This document shows positions 51,612-61,238 of a DNA stretch of 64,000 nt, in pieces (within the stretch, counting starts at the first letter, position 1; the number at the start of each line of letters is the position of its first letter). The position numbers and the translations under genes are program-made. A model generated the notes under the pieces. That model was not told the DNA's origin. It worked only from the letters and a program-made list of their open reading frames with translations, and ran no database searches. Source of the stretch: an uncultured Christensenella sp. (GTDB lineage Bacteria; Bacillota; Clostridia; Christensenellales; Borkfalkiaceae); NCBI GenBank assembly GCA_910578195.1, contig CAJTOY010000004.1, positions 119,475-183,474 of the forward strand, read 5' to 3'.

Positions 51612-52973
51612 ATGTTTGACCTTGCAAAGTACGCGAATATGAAAATCTGCGTCGCCGTTTCGGGCGGCAGAGACTCGATGGCGTTATTGCACTACTTCGA
51701 CGCGCACAAGCTCGGCTACGGCATAACCCTTTCGGCGCTGAACTGCGATCACAAAATCCGTGGCGAAGCCTCGGCGCGCGACAGCGCGTTTGTGAGAGAG
51801 TGGTGCGCCGAGCGGAATATTCCTTTATACTTTTTCGAGTGGAACACCGATTTGCCCAAAACCGAGGCAAACGCGCGTTTCTGGCGGCTCAAATGTTATT
51901 CGAATGTGCAAGGGGTCGATGCGGTCGCAACCGCCCACCACATGAACGACAATGCGGAAACCGTGCTTTTCAACCTTGCGCGCGGCAGCGCACTTTCGGG
52001 CATGGAGGGAATAACCGACGGCAGGCTGCCCTCGGAGGGCGATAAGCGGTTGCGAATAATTCATCCGCTGATTGCGTGTCCGCGCGAGGAAATAGATAAC
52101 TATATCGAAGAAAACAAAATTCCGTTCGTCGACGATGAGACGAATTTCGAGGACGGCTACACCCGAAACAAAATACGCCTGAACGTCCTGCCCGAGCTTG
52201 AAAAAGCCGTGCCCGGCGCGGTGAAGGCGATATACCGCTTTTCCCGCCTTGCGGCGGACGACGAGGAGTATTTCGATAATCTCATAAAGGAGCGCAAGCT
52301 GTTAAAGCGCAACCGTCACGGCTTAGAAATTTCCCACTGCAAGGAAAAAGTCGTTTTCAAGCGCGCGGTAATAAAGGCGCTTGCGGGCACGAATATCAAA
52401 GATTACACCTCCGAGCACGCGCAGCGGCTGTACGACTTGCAGTTTGCGGAAAAGGGAAAGAAATTCGAATTTCTCGGCTTCACCGCGTTCAAGGAAAGCG
52501 GAAAAATTGCAATTTGCGACACGCATATTCTCAATACCGAAAAAGAGGGAATACCGTTTAAGGAACATTGCGGTTTGGAGCTTTCGTTCCTGAACGACTC
52601 GTTCGTCTGCGTTTCGGACGGGGAAGGGCTGGAAAACCGTTTGCTTGCTTTCGAGGCAGCGGCTGAGGACGATAACCGTCTGCCCGAAAAATTCAGGGTT
52701 TTGAAGTTCGACTTTTTCGCCGTGCCCGAAACCGCCGTCATAAGATTTATGAAAGAGGGCGACAAATTCACCAAATTCGGCGGCGGTACGAAGAACCTCG
52801 GCGACTACTTCACCGACAGAAAAATTCCGCCGCGCATAAGAAAGCGCGTGCCGCTCGTTGCCGACGGAAGCGAGGTGCTTGCGGTCGGCGGGGTGGAGAT
52901 TTCCGATAAAATAAAAATTACCGACAATACCGAAGTTATATCATATTTGATTTGTGAGGATTACACCGTATGA
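51612..52973 (+). CDS. tilS: tRNA(Ile)-lysidine synthase
   Basis: 453 residues from the ATG at 51612; earlier in-frame starts lie inside the promoter. The PP-loop ATP motif SGGRDS is at residues 17-22, with NCDHKIRGEASARDS and TAHHMNDNAETVLFNLARGS following. The C-terminal TilS domain (about 370-450) contains GDKFTKFGGGTKNLGDYFTDRKIP. The enzyme makes lysidine at the CAU anticodon of tRNA-Ile2. It heads an operon reaching hpt, a common pairing in Firmicutes, and its mRNA appears leaderless. Confidence 0.95.
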   Translation: MFDLAKYANMKICVAVSGGRDSMALLHYFDAHKLGYGITLSALNCDHKIRGEASARDSAFVREWCAERNIPLYFFEWNTDLPKTEANARFWRLKCYSNVQGVDAVATAHHMNDNAETVLFNLARGSALSGMEGITDGRLPSEGDKRLRIIHPLIACPREEIDNYIEENKIPFVDDETNFEDGYTRNKIRLNVLPELEKAVPGAVKAIYRFSRLAADDEEYFDNLIKERKLLKRNRHGLEISHCKEKVVFKRAVIKALAGTNIKDYTSEHAQRLYDLQFAEKGKKFEFLGFTAFKESGKIAICDTHILNTEKEGIPFKEHCGLELSFLNDSFVCVSDGEGLENRLLAFEAAAEDDNRLPEKFRVLKFDFFAVPETAVIRFMKEGDKFTKFGGGTKNLGDYFTDRKIPPRIRKRVPLVADGSEVLAVGGVEISDKIKITDNTEVISYLICEDYTV

Positions 52974-53485
52974 AAAACGTTGCCGAAATACTCGAAACAG
53001 AGGAAAAATACAAGAAATTGCTTGTGGCTAAGCTTGCGGGCGACGACAGAATTACTCTTTCCTGCCCCGAATTCAAATATCCCGAGCCCGCGTTCGTCTA
53101 TATCAAGTCGGTCAAGACCGACAAGTCGATAGCCGTCCGTCTGGACGGCGTGGACAAGACCATGCGCTTTTGGGATTACGTCGACGACGACTATTCCGAC
53201 GAGGACGGCGTGTGGGCGAAAATGAACGAAAAGGGGCTGGACGTTTTCGCGTCGAAGCTGTATACCGTTATGGAAAAGGCGTTCGATATCGAGTTTTATA
53301 ATCTTGACGGCGACTGCGACGACTATTATTCGGGCGTGGCGGGCTTCGAGGTGAACGAGGAAAACGCGCGCCGCGCGGTGAAAAAGTGCGGCAAGGACGT
53401 CGATTTCGCGCTCGCGGTTTTCAGCGATTTTTACGGCGAAGTTGAATTCGTTTTCGATAAAAAGTTGAACAGAATTAAGAGGTAA
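52970..53485 (+). CDS. Unknown acidic protein in the tilS operon
   Basis: 171 residues; the start overlaps the tilS stop (ATGA). The protein is very rich in Asp and Glu, with a beta-alpha pattern and phrases such as FWDYVDDDYSDEDGVWAKM and NLDGDCDDYYSGVAGFEV. No signal peptide, membrane segment or catalytic motif stands out, and I do not recognise the family. Its place inside a tilS-hpt operon suggests a housekeeping role. Confidence 0.8.
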   Translation: MKNVAEILETEEKYKKLLVAKLAGDDRITLSCPEFKYPEPAFVYIKSVKTDKSIAVRLDGVDKTMRFWDYVDDDYSDEDGVWAKMNEKGLDVFASKLYTVMEKAFDIEFYNLDGDCDDYYSGVAGFEVNEENARRAVKKCGKDVDFALAVFSDFYGEVEFVFDKKLNRIKR

Positions 53486-53488
53486 GCC

Positions 53489-54280
53489 TTGACGAACAGT
53501 GACGTGACGCGCATTGCGCTTGCGCAGTCGGCGGCGGATTTGAACTGCGCCGCGGAGGATTTTTTGTCCTCGGAAAACAAGACGGTCATATCGAAGGCGA
53601 ACCCGTCCGCGCGGAAATATCTGAAGCTGCCGTTCTGTCTGAACCTCGTGTCTTACGGCGGGAACGTCGTCGCTTCGGCGAGCGGGGAGGTTATCGGCAT
53701 AGCCGAAAAATACATAAACTCGTTTTCGGCGGAACACTGCTTCGAAACGCCGCAGCTTTTCATTCTCGACGAATATTTAAAACCGCTCGGCAAAAGGATT
53801 TGCTATATGGCGGAGTACTTTCTGCCCGATTTGGACAAGCTTCAAAATTTCGGGTGCGGGTATAAGCTTAGAATACTTCAACCCGAGGAACTTGAAAATT
53901 TATACACCGAAGAGTGGAGCCACGCGCTTTGCAAGGAGCGGAAGGAGCTGGACGTGCTCGCTGTGGGCGCGTACGACAAGGGAAAGCTTATAGGGCTTTC
54001 GGGGTGCAGTGCGGACTGCGACACTATGTGGCAGATAGGCATAAACGTCTTGCCCGAATACCGCAGGCAAGGGGTCGCTTCGGCGCTGACCTCTAAAATC
54101 GCGAAGGAGACGCTCGCGCGGGGGAAGGTGCCCTTTTACTGCGCGGCGTGGGCGAATATAAAATCTGTTAAAAACGCTTTGAAGTGCGGTTTTTATCCCG
54201 CGTGGACGGAGCTTACCGCCGCGGACGATGAAACCGTAAACAAAATTTTAATAAATTACGCAAGGAGAAATATTCAATGA
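53489..54280 (+). CDS. GNAT-family acetyltransferase
   Basis: 263 residues starting with TTG. The C-terminal half is a GNAT domain with the acetyl-CoA loop VLPEYRRQGVASALTSKIA (about 186-204) and the follow-up strand PFYCAAWANIKSVKNALKCGF. The N-terminal half is a separate alpha/beta region, as in two-lobed GNATs. Acceptor unknown. It overlaps hpt by four bases. Confidence 0.85.
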   Translation: MTNSDVTRIALAQSAADLNCAAEDFLSSENKTVISKANPSARKYLKLPFCLNLVSYGGNVVASASGEVIGIAEKYINSFSAEHCFETPQLFILDEYLKPLGKRICYMAEYFLPDLDKLQNFGCGYKLRILQPEELENLYTEEWSHALCKERKELDVLAVGAYDKGKLIGLSGCSADCDTMWQIGINVLPEYRRQGVASALTSKIAKETLARGKVPFYCAAWANIKSVKNALKCGFYPAWTELTAADDETVNKILINYARRNIQ

Positions 54281-54819
54281 TGCACAAGGATTGCGAGCGG
54301 ATAATGCTCACGGAAGAACAGCTTCGTTCGAGGGTCAAGGAAATCGCGGAGCAGGTCGACAAGGTCTATGCGGGCAAGCGCCCCCTCGTCGTGGGGATTT
54401 TAAAGGGCAGTATAATTTTCTATGCCGATTTTATCCGTCATTTGACGTGCCCCGTCGAGCTCGATTTTATGGCGGTGTCGTCGTACGGCACGGGCGCGGT
54501 TTCGTCGGGCAAGCTCAAAATCAAGAAGGATTTGGACCGCGACGTCAAGGGCAGAGACGTTGTGATTGTCGAGGACATTATCGACAGCGGCTTTACCTTA
54601 GCCAACTTGAAGGCGCTTCTTTTGGAACGCGGGGCGGCGTCGGTTATGATTGTCACCCTTTTGAACAAGGCGGAGCGGCGCGAGTACGACATTGCGCCCG
54701 ACTATAACTGCTTCGATATCGAAAACGAGTTCGTTATCGGCTACGGTCTGGACTATGACGAGCATTACCGTTCCCTTCCGTACATAGGTATTTTGAAAAG
54801 AAGCGTTTACGAGAAGTAA
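54277..54819 (+). CDS. hpt: Hypoxanthine phosphoribosyltransferase
   Basis: 180 residues. The PRPP-binding motif VVIVEDIIDSGFTL (about 93-106) and LVVGILKGSIIFYADF are diagnostic, and GYGLDYDEHYRSLPYIGIL ends the protein. It salvages hypoxanthine and guanine with PRPP. tilS and hpt are neighbours in many Firmicutes; here two extra genes lie between them and ftsH does not follow. Confidence 0.95.
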   Translation: MMHKDCERIMLTEEQLRSRVKEIAEQVDKVYAGKRPLVVGILKGSIIFYADFIRHLTCPVELDFMAVSSYGTGAVSSGKLKIKKDLDRDVKGRDVVIVEDIIDSGFTLANLKALLLERGAASVMIVTLLNKAERREYDIAPDYNCFDIENEFVIGYGLDYDEHYRSLPYIGILKRSVYEK

Positions 54820-54867
54820 AGCATAAATTGTCGGCGGTTGCCCATACTCTCTTTCAAGGAGAATAAT

Positions 54868-55113
54868 ATGGTAATCGCAAACGTTATTTCTTATATTCTC
54901 GTACTGCTCGGCGCCGTGAACTGGGGATTGTACGGGATATTCGACTTCAACCTCGTGGGCTGGATTTTTCAGGGCCCGCGCACGGCGGGGGCTATTATCG
55001 TGTATGTGATAATTACGCTCGCCGCGATTTGGCTTATAATTTCGCCCATTATTTCGGGTCACGGGCTCAGACTTAAAATGAGAAATAAAAAAGCCGAAGA
55101 AAACGAAATCTAA
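54868..55113 (+). CDS. DUF378-family small membrane protein
   Basis: 81 residues from the ATG at 54868, after AAGGAG. Two membrane helices (about 4-22 and 43-62) carry the family phrase LGAVNWGLYGIFDFNLVGWIF. The function of this family is unknown. It ends the tilS operon before a terminator. Confidence 0.85.
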   Translation: MVIANVISYILVLLGAVNWGLYGIFDFNLVGWIFQGPRTAGAIIVYVIITLAAIWLIISPIISGHGLRLKMRNKKAEENEI

Positions 55114-55118
55114 GAGAA

Positions 55119-55150
55119 AATAAGCGTGCAAACGCTTATTTTTTTTATTA
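55119..55150 (+). terminator. Terminator of the tilS-hpt operon
   Basis: A 9-bp stem (55119-55127 with 55132-55140) followed by eight Ts. Confidence 0.9.
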
Positions 55151-55155
55151 TGTGA

Positions 55156-55184
55156 TTGCAAATCCCGATAAATTGTGATAAAAT
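55156..55184 (+). promoter_or_regulatory. Promoter of the GH3 gene, leaderless arrangement
   Basis: TTGCAA (55156-55161), 17 bases and TAAAAT (55179-55184, with an upstream TGTG extension). The in-frame GTG at 55193 lies eight bases further and no ribosome site is present. Confidence 0.7.
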
Positions 55185-55192
55185 TAATAAAT

Positions 55193-57397
55193 GTGGGATA
55201 TTATACGCTTAAAAACCTGACCTTAACCGAAAAAACCCGACTTTTAACGGGCGACGGATACTGGACCAGCGTCGCTTTGAAGGACGCGGGTATTCCTTCC
55301 ATACGCTTTTCGGACGGCCCCGCGGGGCTGAGAAGTCAGGGCGGCAAGGGCGACAATTTAGGCGAAAACAAATCCTTTCCCGCGACGTGCTTCCCCGCGC
55401 ATTCCGCGCTTGCGTGCAGCTGGAACAAAAACCTTTGCACGGTTACGGGCAAAAGCATAGGCGAGGAGGCGGTGAGCTTCGGCACGGATATTCTGCTCGC
55501 TCCCGACCTCAATATAAAGAGAGACCCCTTCAACGGAAGGAACTTCGAATATTTTTCCGAGGACCCGTATCTGAACGGCAAGCTCGGCGCGGCGTACGCA
55601 AACGGCGTGCAGTCCGCGGGCGCGGGCGCGTGCTTGAAGCATTTCGCTGCCAACAACAGAGAGTTTGCGAGAATGGTATGCAACTCGGTCGTGGACGAGC
55701 GGACCCTTCGCGAAATATATCTGACGGGTTTCGAGATAGCCGTCAAAGAGAGTAAGCCCGCGGCGGTTATGACCGCTTACAATATGCTTAACGGCGTTTA
55801 CTGCAACGAAAATTCACATTTGCTGCGCGAAATTCTGCGCGGCGAGTGGGGGTTCGACGGCATAACCGTTTCCGACTGGGGCGGCACAAGCTCGCGCTCC
55901 GCCGCCGTGCGCGCGGGGGGCGATTTGGAGATGCCGTCGTGCAAGTTTTCGGCGGGCGAGGTCGAGGAGGCTATAAGCCGCGGCGAGCTCGGCGAAAGCG
56001 CGATTGACGCGAGCGTTGTTAGAATAGTCAAGTTTGCGCGGCGAAAAAGAAATTCCCAAAACAACGACGTATTCGGGGCGCACGGCTATTTCGCCGAAAC
56101 CTGCGCGGAGGAGTGCGCGGTGCTTTTGAAAAACGACGGCGCGCTTCCCCTAAGCGAAACCGATAAAATCGCGCTGATAGGCGGGTCGGCGATAAACCCG
56201 ATAATTCAGGGCGGCGGGTCGTCTAAGGTCAACCCCGAATATACATACTCTCTTTTGGAGTGCATGAAGGACAAAATATCGGGATTCGAAAGCGGAAAAT
56301 CCGAAAAACGCGCGCTCAGACTCTGCGCTTCGGTCGATACGGTTATTTTTTGCGCGGGGCACGACGGCGACCGCGAGGGCTGCGACAGGGATACTCTGTC
56401 CCTTCCCGAAAAGCAGGTTGCGCTTTTGAAAAAGATTACAAAGCTGAAAAAACGCGTAGTAGTCGTGCTTTTTAGCGGCTCGGCGGTAGATACCGAATGG
56501 GATAAGGACGTAAACGCCCTTCTCTTCGCGGGGCTGGGCGGTCAGGCGGGCGCGCGCGCGGTTGCAAACATATTGACGGGCAGAGTGTGCCCTTCCGGCA
56601 AGCTTGCCGAGACTTTTCCGCTGTCGGCGGAAAAACCCGAAAAAGACCCCTACTGCGAGGTTTACTCGGAGGGTATGCGCGTCGGTTACAGAAGCGGCAA
56701 GGCGGCGAAGTACCCCTTCGGCTTCGGGCTTTCGTACGCGAAGTTCGTATACTCCAATTTATATATAAACGAAAAGGGAGCGGCGTTCGATTTGACCAAC
56801 GTAGGCGCGGTGCGCGGCGCGGAGGTCGTCCAGATGTACGTCCGTTTCCCCGACGGCGCGAATGCGCCCTTCAAGCAGTTGAAGGGGTTCGACAAAATAC
56901 TTTTGAGCCCCGGCGAGGCGAGGCAGGTCTTTATTCCATTCGACGAATACACCTTCCGCTCGTACGACGCGGAAAACAACAAGTGGGTGAAGGTCGCGGG
57001 CAAGTACGAAATTATGATAGGCGCGTCCTCGGAGGATATAAGGCTTAACCGCAGCATAGAAACCGCGGGCGACGGCACGTTTGTTCCCGCCCCCGACGTG
57101 TCGGCTTTGAAACCTACCGTATACCCGGTTGAAAGAGACGGTAAAGGGAGAGTTATTGCCGACAGACACACGCCGCTGTGCGAGCTTAAAAACGCAAAGG
57201 GGTGGTTCGGCAGATGCTTTTCGCGCTTCGCGCTGTGGGTCGTAAGGAATAAAAAGACCGTTCACGGCTCGATGGAATATCTTCCCTTGCGCGCGCTCGG
57301 GCAGTTCGGCAAGTTCGGCAAAAACCGCCTCGACGGATTTATACTTATGTGCAACGGCAGTTTTTTTAAGGGATTAAGACTTTTCGGTAAAAGGTAA
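55193..57397 (+). CDS. Glycoside hydrolase family 3 (beta-glucosidase type)
   Basis: About 734 residues. GTG at 55193 is taken as start because the promoter covers the earlier in-frame GTG at 55175; this choice is uncertain. The catalytic nucleophile is Asp228 in TVSDWGG, and the substrate motifs LAPDLNIKRDPFNGRNFEYFSEDP and CLKHFAANN (about 145-153) are typical. The second alpha/beta sandwich, a fibronectin-like domain (about 545-620) and a tail follow. No signal peptide, so it acts inside on imported oligosaccharides. It starts an apparent operon with a frameshifted SGNH esterase and more hydrolases. Confidence 0.9.
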   Translation: MGYYTLKNLTLTEKTRLLTGDGYWTSVALKDAGIPSIRFSDGPAGLRSQGGKGDNLGENKSFPATCFPAHSALACSWNKNLCTVTGKSIGEEAVSFGTDILLAPDLNIKRDPFNGRNFEYFSEDPYLNGKLGAAYANGVQSAGAGACLKHFAANNREFARMVCNSVVDERTLREIYLTGFEIAVKESKPAAVMTAYNMLNGVYCNENSHLLREILRGEWGFDGITVSDWGGTSSRSAAVRAGGDLEMPSCKFSAGEVEEAISRGELGESAIDASVVRIVKFARRKRNSQNNDVFGAHGYFAETCAEECAVLLKNDGALPLSETDKIALIGGSAINPIIQGGGSSKVNPEYTYSLLECMKDKISGFESGKSEKRALRLCASVDTVIFCAGHDGDREGCDRDTLSLPEKQVALLKKITKLKKRVVVVLFSGSAVDTEWDKDVNALLFAGLGGQAGARAVANILTGRVCPSGKLAETFPLSAEKPEKDPYCEVYSEGMRVGYRSGKAAKYPFGFGLSYAKFVYSNLYINEKGAAFDLTNVGAVRGAEVVQMYVRFPDGANAPFKQLKGFDKILLSPGEARQVFIPFDEYTFRSYDAENNKWVKVAGKYEIMIGASSEDIRLNRSIETAGDGTFVPAPDVSALKPTVYPVERDGKGRVIADRHTPLCELKNAKGWFGRCFSRFALWVVRNKKTVHGSMEYLPLRALGQFGKFGKNRLDGFILMCNGSFFKGLRLFGKR

Positions 57398-57400
57398 TTT

Positions 57401-58536
57401 ATGGAAAAATGGGTTACTGTATGGGGCAATGCGACTTCGGTTGCGGAGCGTCGCCCCGAAACATACGCGCGCGATATCACATTGCGCTATCCGCTGCGTT
57501 GCGCCTTCGGCGGAAAAAAAGTAAGGCTGCACTTTTCTAATTTCTGCGGTACCGAGCCCGTGACGCTGACGAGGGTCACTCTCGCGCACGCCGTTTCGGA
57601 CAGAGAGATAAGCTTAAAGGACGCCGCGATAGTCACCTTTTCGGGCAAGGAAAGCGTGACAATTGCCGCGGGCGAAGAAATATTTTCGGACGAAACCGAC
57701 TTTTGCGTCAAGCCGCGGGAAGTGATTTCGGTCAGCGTGTATTTGAAGGAATTCACGCTGATGCGCTCGGGCGTGGTCATAACGGGTCCGCTGTCGAAGG
57801 GATTTTTTTCGCTCGGCGACAAGACCTTTTCCGAGACCCTTCCGCTCGATACCACGAGGACAACGAACACCTTCTATTTTCTGACGGGCATTTGTACACG
57901 GACGCAAAAAATCGCTGCGTGGTCTGCTACGGCGATTCGATAACCTCGCAAAGCTGGCCCGACTATCTCGCCTCGAAGTGCATGGACGACCCGTATAACA
58001 GAACCGCTATCGTCCGCCGCGCGGCGAGCGGCACGCGGGTTTTGAGAGAGTATAAATGCATTACCTACGAAAGTTACGGGCTGAAAGGCGAAAACCGCTT
58101 CGAGCGGGAGATTTCTTCGTTGAGCGGCGCGGACACGGTAATTATACAGCAGGGAATAAACGACATTATCCACCCCGTGGGCACGGACGTCAATCCGTTC
58201 AGACCCATGTCGGATTTGCCGACGGCGGAGCAACTTTGCGCGGGTTTGGAATATTATATTTCGGTTGCGAAAAAACATAATTTAAAAGTGCTGATGGGCA
58301 CCCTTCTGCCCATATACGGCTGGCGCACGTACGCGCCATTCCGCGAGGAACTGAAAAATTCCGTCAACGACTGGATAAGAGGTTTTGCGGACGGAGTTTT
58401 GGATTTCGACAAAGCCCTGCGTTCGGCGGTTAACCCCGCGGCGTTTGCGGACGGCTTTGACAGCGGCGACTGCCTTCACCCGTCGGAGGCGGCGTATAAA
58501 GTAATGGCGGAGCTGGCGTTCGGAGGGATTCGATGA
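57401..58536 (+). pseudogene. SGNH/GDSL esterase split by a frameshift
   Basis: The first frame (57401-57943) encodes an N-terminal beta domain ending TNTFYFLTGI. From about 57891 the sequence continues correctly in another frame as LYTDAKNRCVVCYGDSITSQSWPDYL and so on to 58536. That part contains the catalytic GDS block, GIND and the C-terminal DCLHPSEAAY block. One extra T in the run at 57890-57893 would restore a single protein of about 378 residues. The break is a true mutation, a sequencing or assembly error, or less likely programmed frameshifting. It lies between GH3 and a ketopantoate-reductase-like gene (ATGA overlap with the latter). Confidence 0.85.
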
Positions 58537-59552
58537 GAGTGGCAATTTACGGCGCGGGGGCAATGGGAACCCTGCTCGGCGCGTACATAGCTTCAAACGG
58601 AAAACAGATTGATTTGATTACCCGCAACGCGGGGCACGTCGCCGCGCTCAACGAGAAGGGCGCGCGCATAGTCGGCAACGACAATTTCAGGGTGGACGTA
58701 AACGCGTTTACGCCCGACGAAATGTCGGGCGTGTACGACATTATATTTTTAATGACCAAACAGCGCGAGAATTCAAAAATTCTGGCGACCTTGCGCGACT
58801 TTCTCGCCGACGACGGCGTTATATGCACATTGCAGAACGGTCTGCCCGAGCCCTCGGTAATGGAGGCGGTGGGCAGAAAAAGATGCCTCGGCTGCGCGGT
58901 GTCGTGGGGCGCGAGCACGGTGGGCGAGGGCGTTGCCGAGCTCACCTCAAAAAAGAAAAAAATGACCTTTGCGCTCGGCTCGATGGACGGCGACAGCCCG
59001 TGGCTCGGACCCGTCAAGGAATACCTCGAATGCGCGGGAAGAGTCACCGTCGAGAAAAACTTTTTCGGCGCGCGCTGGTCGAAGCTTGCGATTAATTCGG
59101 CGTTTTCGCCCGTGTCGGGCGTGACGGGGCTGACCTTCGGCGAGGTTTCCAAAAACAAGCGCACCCGCAAAATTTCGTTGAAGCTTCTGAACGAGGCGTT
59201 CGACGTCGCGCGGGAGTGCGGGGTAAAACTCGAACCCATTCAGGGGCACAACATAGTCAAACTTTTCGGCGGCAAGGACGGCTTTAAAAAGTTCGTCGCG
59301 CTCAGGCTTTTGCCGCTTGCGATGAGCGGGCATAAAAAGCTTATGTCGGGCATGTACTTCGATTTGAACGCGGGCAAAAAGTGCGACGTCGACTTCGTCA
59401 ACGGCGTAATATACCGCCTCGGCAGAAAATTCGGTGTCAAAACTCCCGCGAACGACGCTTTAATCGATATGTGCGCCGAGATAGAAAACGGCGAAAGAAA
59501 AATATCGGCAGACAATATTGATTTTTTATATAAAAAGTTGTTTATCAATTAA
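58533..59552 (+). CDS. Ketopantoate reductase family (PanE/ApbA) protein
   Basis: 339 residues. The NADP-binding Rossmann start MRVAIYGAGAMGTLLGAY (1-18), LMTKQ near 70 and TLQNGL near 98 fit the family, as does the lysine of the RWSKLAINSAFSPVSG motif (near 185-200). Genuine PanE makes pantoate for coenzyme A; paralogs act on other keto acids. No other pan genes are near, and the location among glycan/ester hydrolases suggests a paralog. Translational overlap with the preceding SGNH gene. Confidence 0.85.
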   Translation: MRVAIYGAGAMGTLLGAYIASNGKQIDLITRNAGHVAALNEKGARIVGNDNFRVDVNAFTPDEMSGVYDIIFLMTKQRENSKILATLRDFLADDGVICTLQNGLPEPSVMEAVGRKRCLGCAVSWGASTVGEGVAELTSKKKKMTFALGSMDGDSPWLGPVKEYLECAGRVTVEKNFFGARWSKLAINSAFSPVSGVTGLTFGEVSKNKRTRKISLKLLNEAFDVARECGVKLEPIQGHNIVKLFGGKDGFKKFVALRLLPLAMSGHKKLMSGMYFDLNAGKKCDVDFVNGVIYRLGRKFGVKTPANDALIDMCAEIENGERKISADNIDFLYKKLFIN

Positions 59553-59567
59553 TCGGAGCGAAAATTT

Positions 59568-60494
59568 ATGGAAGAGATATATTTCCCGTCGCACGACGGG
59601 GTTACCACAATTCACGCGTGCATCTGGAAGCCCGAGGGCGAGGTTAAAGGGGTCGTTCAGATTATCCACGGCATGGCGGAGTATGCCGCAAGGTACGCGC
59701 CCTTCGCCGAATTTCTGACAAGCAAGGGCTTTTTAGTCTGCGCGGACGACCACCTCGGTCACGGCAAGTCGGTTGTAAGCGAAAATGATTTGGGGTATTT
59801 CAACAAGGAACGGAGCACCGACACGGTAATCGCCGATATACGCACCCTTCAACTCGACGTGAGGGAGCAGAACGCCGGCAAGCCGTATTTTATACTCGGG
59901 CACAGCATGGGCTCGTTTTTCTGCCGCAAGTACATTTCGCTGTACGGAGGCGATTTCGACGGGGCGATTATAATGGGCAGCGGCTTCAAAAGCAAGGCTA
60001 CGCTAAATTCCGCGCTGTTCTTCGTTAAGACGAACGCGCTGTTCTGCGGCTGGCGCAACAGGAGTAAATTAATAAAGAACCTCGCGTTCGGCAGTTACAA
60101 CAAAAAATTCAAGCCCGCGCGCACGGAAAACGACTGGCTTTCGAAAAACCCCGAAAACGTCGACGCGTACGAAAGGGACGGACTGTGCGGATTTTCGTTC
60201 ACGAACAACGGTTATAGCATACTTTTCAATATAATAAAACAAGCGTGCTCGGATAAGACGATAAAAGCCGTTCCAAAGGATTTGCCCGTGTTTTTCGTCG
60301 CGGGCGCGGACGACCCCGTCGGCGACTACGGCAAGGGCGTAATCAAGGCGAAGCGTAAGTTCGTCGAAGCGGGCGTGAAGGACGTTTCAATCAAGCTTTA
60401 CAAGGGCGGACGGCACGAGATACTCAACGACGATTGCAAGGACGAGGTTATGGAAGATATCCTCGTGTTCATAGAAAAGCATATAAATGGTTAA
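59568..60494 (+). CDS. Alpha/beta hydrolase, monoacylglycerol-lipase/S33 type
   Basis: 308 residues. The nucleophile Ser113 lies in GHSMGS, the oxyanion region in IIHGMAEYAARYAPFAEFL (about 29-47), and the catalytic acid and base are likely in AGADDPVGDYG (near 250) and GGRHEILND (near 285). The form is that of cytosolic monoglyceride or lysophospholipid lipases. It overlaps the next gene by eight bases and is spaced 15 bases from the previous one. Confidence 0.88.
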   Translation: MEEIYFPSHDGVTTIHACIWKPEGEVKGVVQIIHGMAEYAARYAPFAEFLTSKGFLVCADDHLGHGKSVVSENDLGYFNKERSTDTVIADIRTLQLDVREQNAGKPYFILGHSMGSFFCRKYISLYGGDFDGAIIMGSGFKSKATLNSALFFVKTNALFCGWRNRSKLIKNLAFGSYNKKFKPARTENDWLSKNPENVDAYERDGLCGFSFTNNGYSILFNIIKQACSDKTIKAVPKDLPVFFVAGADDPVGDYGKGVIKAKRKFVEAGVKDVSIKLYKGGRHEILNDDCKDEVMEDILVFIEKHING

Positions 60495-61233
60495 AGAATT
60501 CAAGGTTGAAATTTTCGGCGTCGAGCGTCGGGCGTTTATATATCTGCCCGCGGATTACGGAAAAAGCGGCAAGCGCTTCCCCGTAATGTACATGTTCGAC
60601 GGACAGAACCTCTTTTGCGACGAGGACGCGACTTACGGCAAAAGCTGGGGGCTGAAAGATTACCTCGACCGAACGAAAACCCCGCTGATAGTTGCGGCGG
60701 CAGAGTGCAACCGCGAGGGAAACAAGCGGCTTTCGGAGTATTCGCCCGTCGACTTTGATTTCGGCGAAAGGATAAAGGGCAGAGGCAAGAAATACCTCGA
60801 CTGGCTTACTTGCGAATTCAAGCCGTATATCGACAATAATTTTTCAACCCTTCCCGACAGAGCGAACACGGCGGTGGGCGGAAGCTCGATGGGCGGGCTT
60901 ATGACTATATACGCGCTCGCAAAATACAACAGATACTTTTCCCGCGGGGCGGCGCTTTCGCCGAGTCTGTGGGTGGGCGGCGGAGAGGTATTGCCGTTCG
61001 TTGCAAACGGACGGTTCGGCAAGGACACCGTCCTATATATGGATTACGGAAGCAAAGAGTTTAAAAACCACGCTGTTCAGAAAAAGGCTTTCGCGGACAC
61101 GGTTGCCCGACTTACCGAAAAAAACGTTCTGCTCGCATCGCGCATAGTGCCGGGAGGCACTCACTCGGAGGCGAGCTGGGAAAAACAAATCCCCTTTTAT
61201 ATGCAGATATTGGGCTTTAAGCCAAAGGAGTAA
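60487..61233 (+). CDS. Esterase of the CE1/enterochelin-esterase type
   Basis: 248 residues. Nucleophile Ser134 in GGSSMGGLM, the strand VMYMFDGQNLF near 33-43 and the His block GGTHSEASWEKQ near 218-229 match the putative esterase family (Fes/YbbA-like). No signal peptide. The partner genes on both sides overlap or are within six bases, so they are made together. Confidence 0.88.
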   Translation: MVKEFKVEIFGVERRAFIYLPADYGKSGKRFPVMYMFDGQNLFCDEDATYGKSWGLKDYLDRTKTPLIVAAAECNREGNKRLSEYSPVDFDFGERIKGRGKKYLDWLTCEFKPYIDNNFSTLPDRANTAVGGSSMGGLMTIYALAKYNRYFSRGAALSPSLWVGGGEVLPFVANGRFGKDTVLYMDYGSKEFKNHAVQKKAFADTVARLTEKNVLLASRIVPGGTHSEASWEKQIPFYMQILGFKPKE

Positions 61234-61238
61234 ATATC

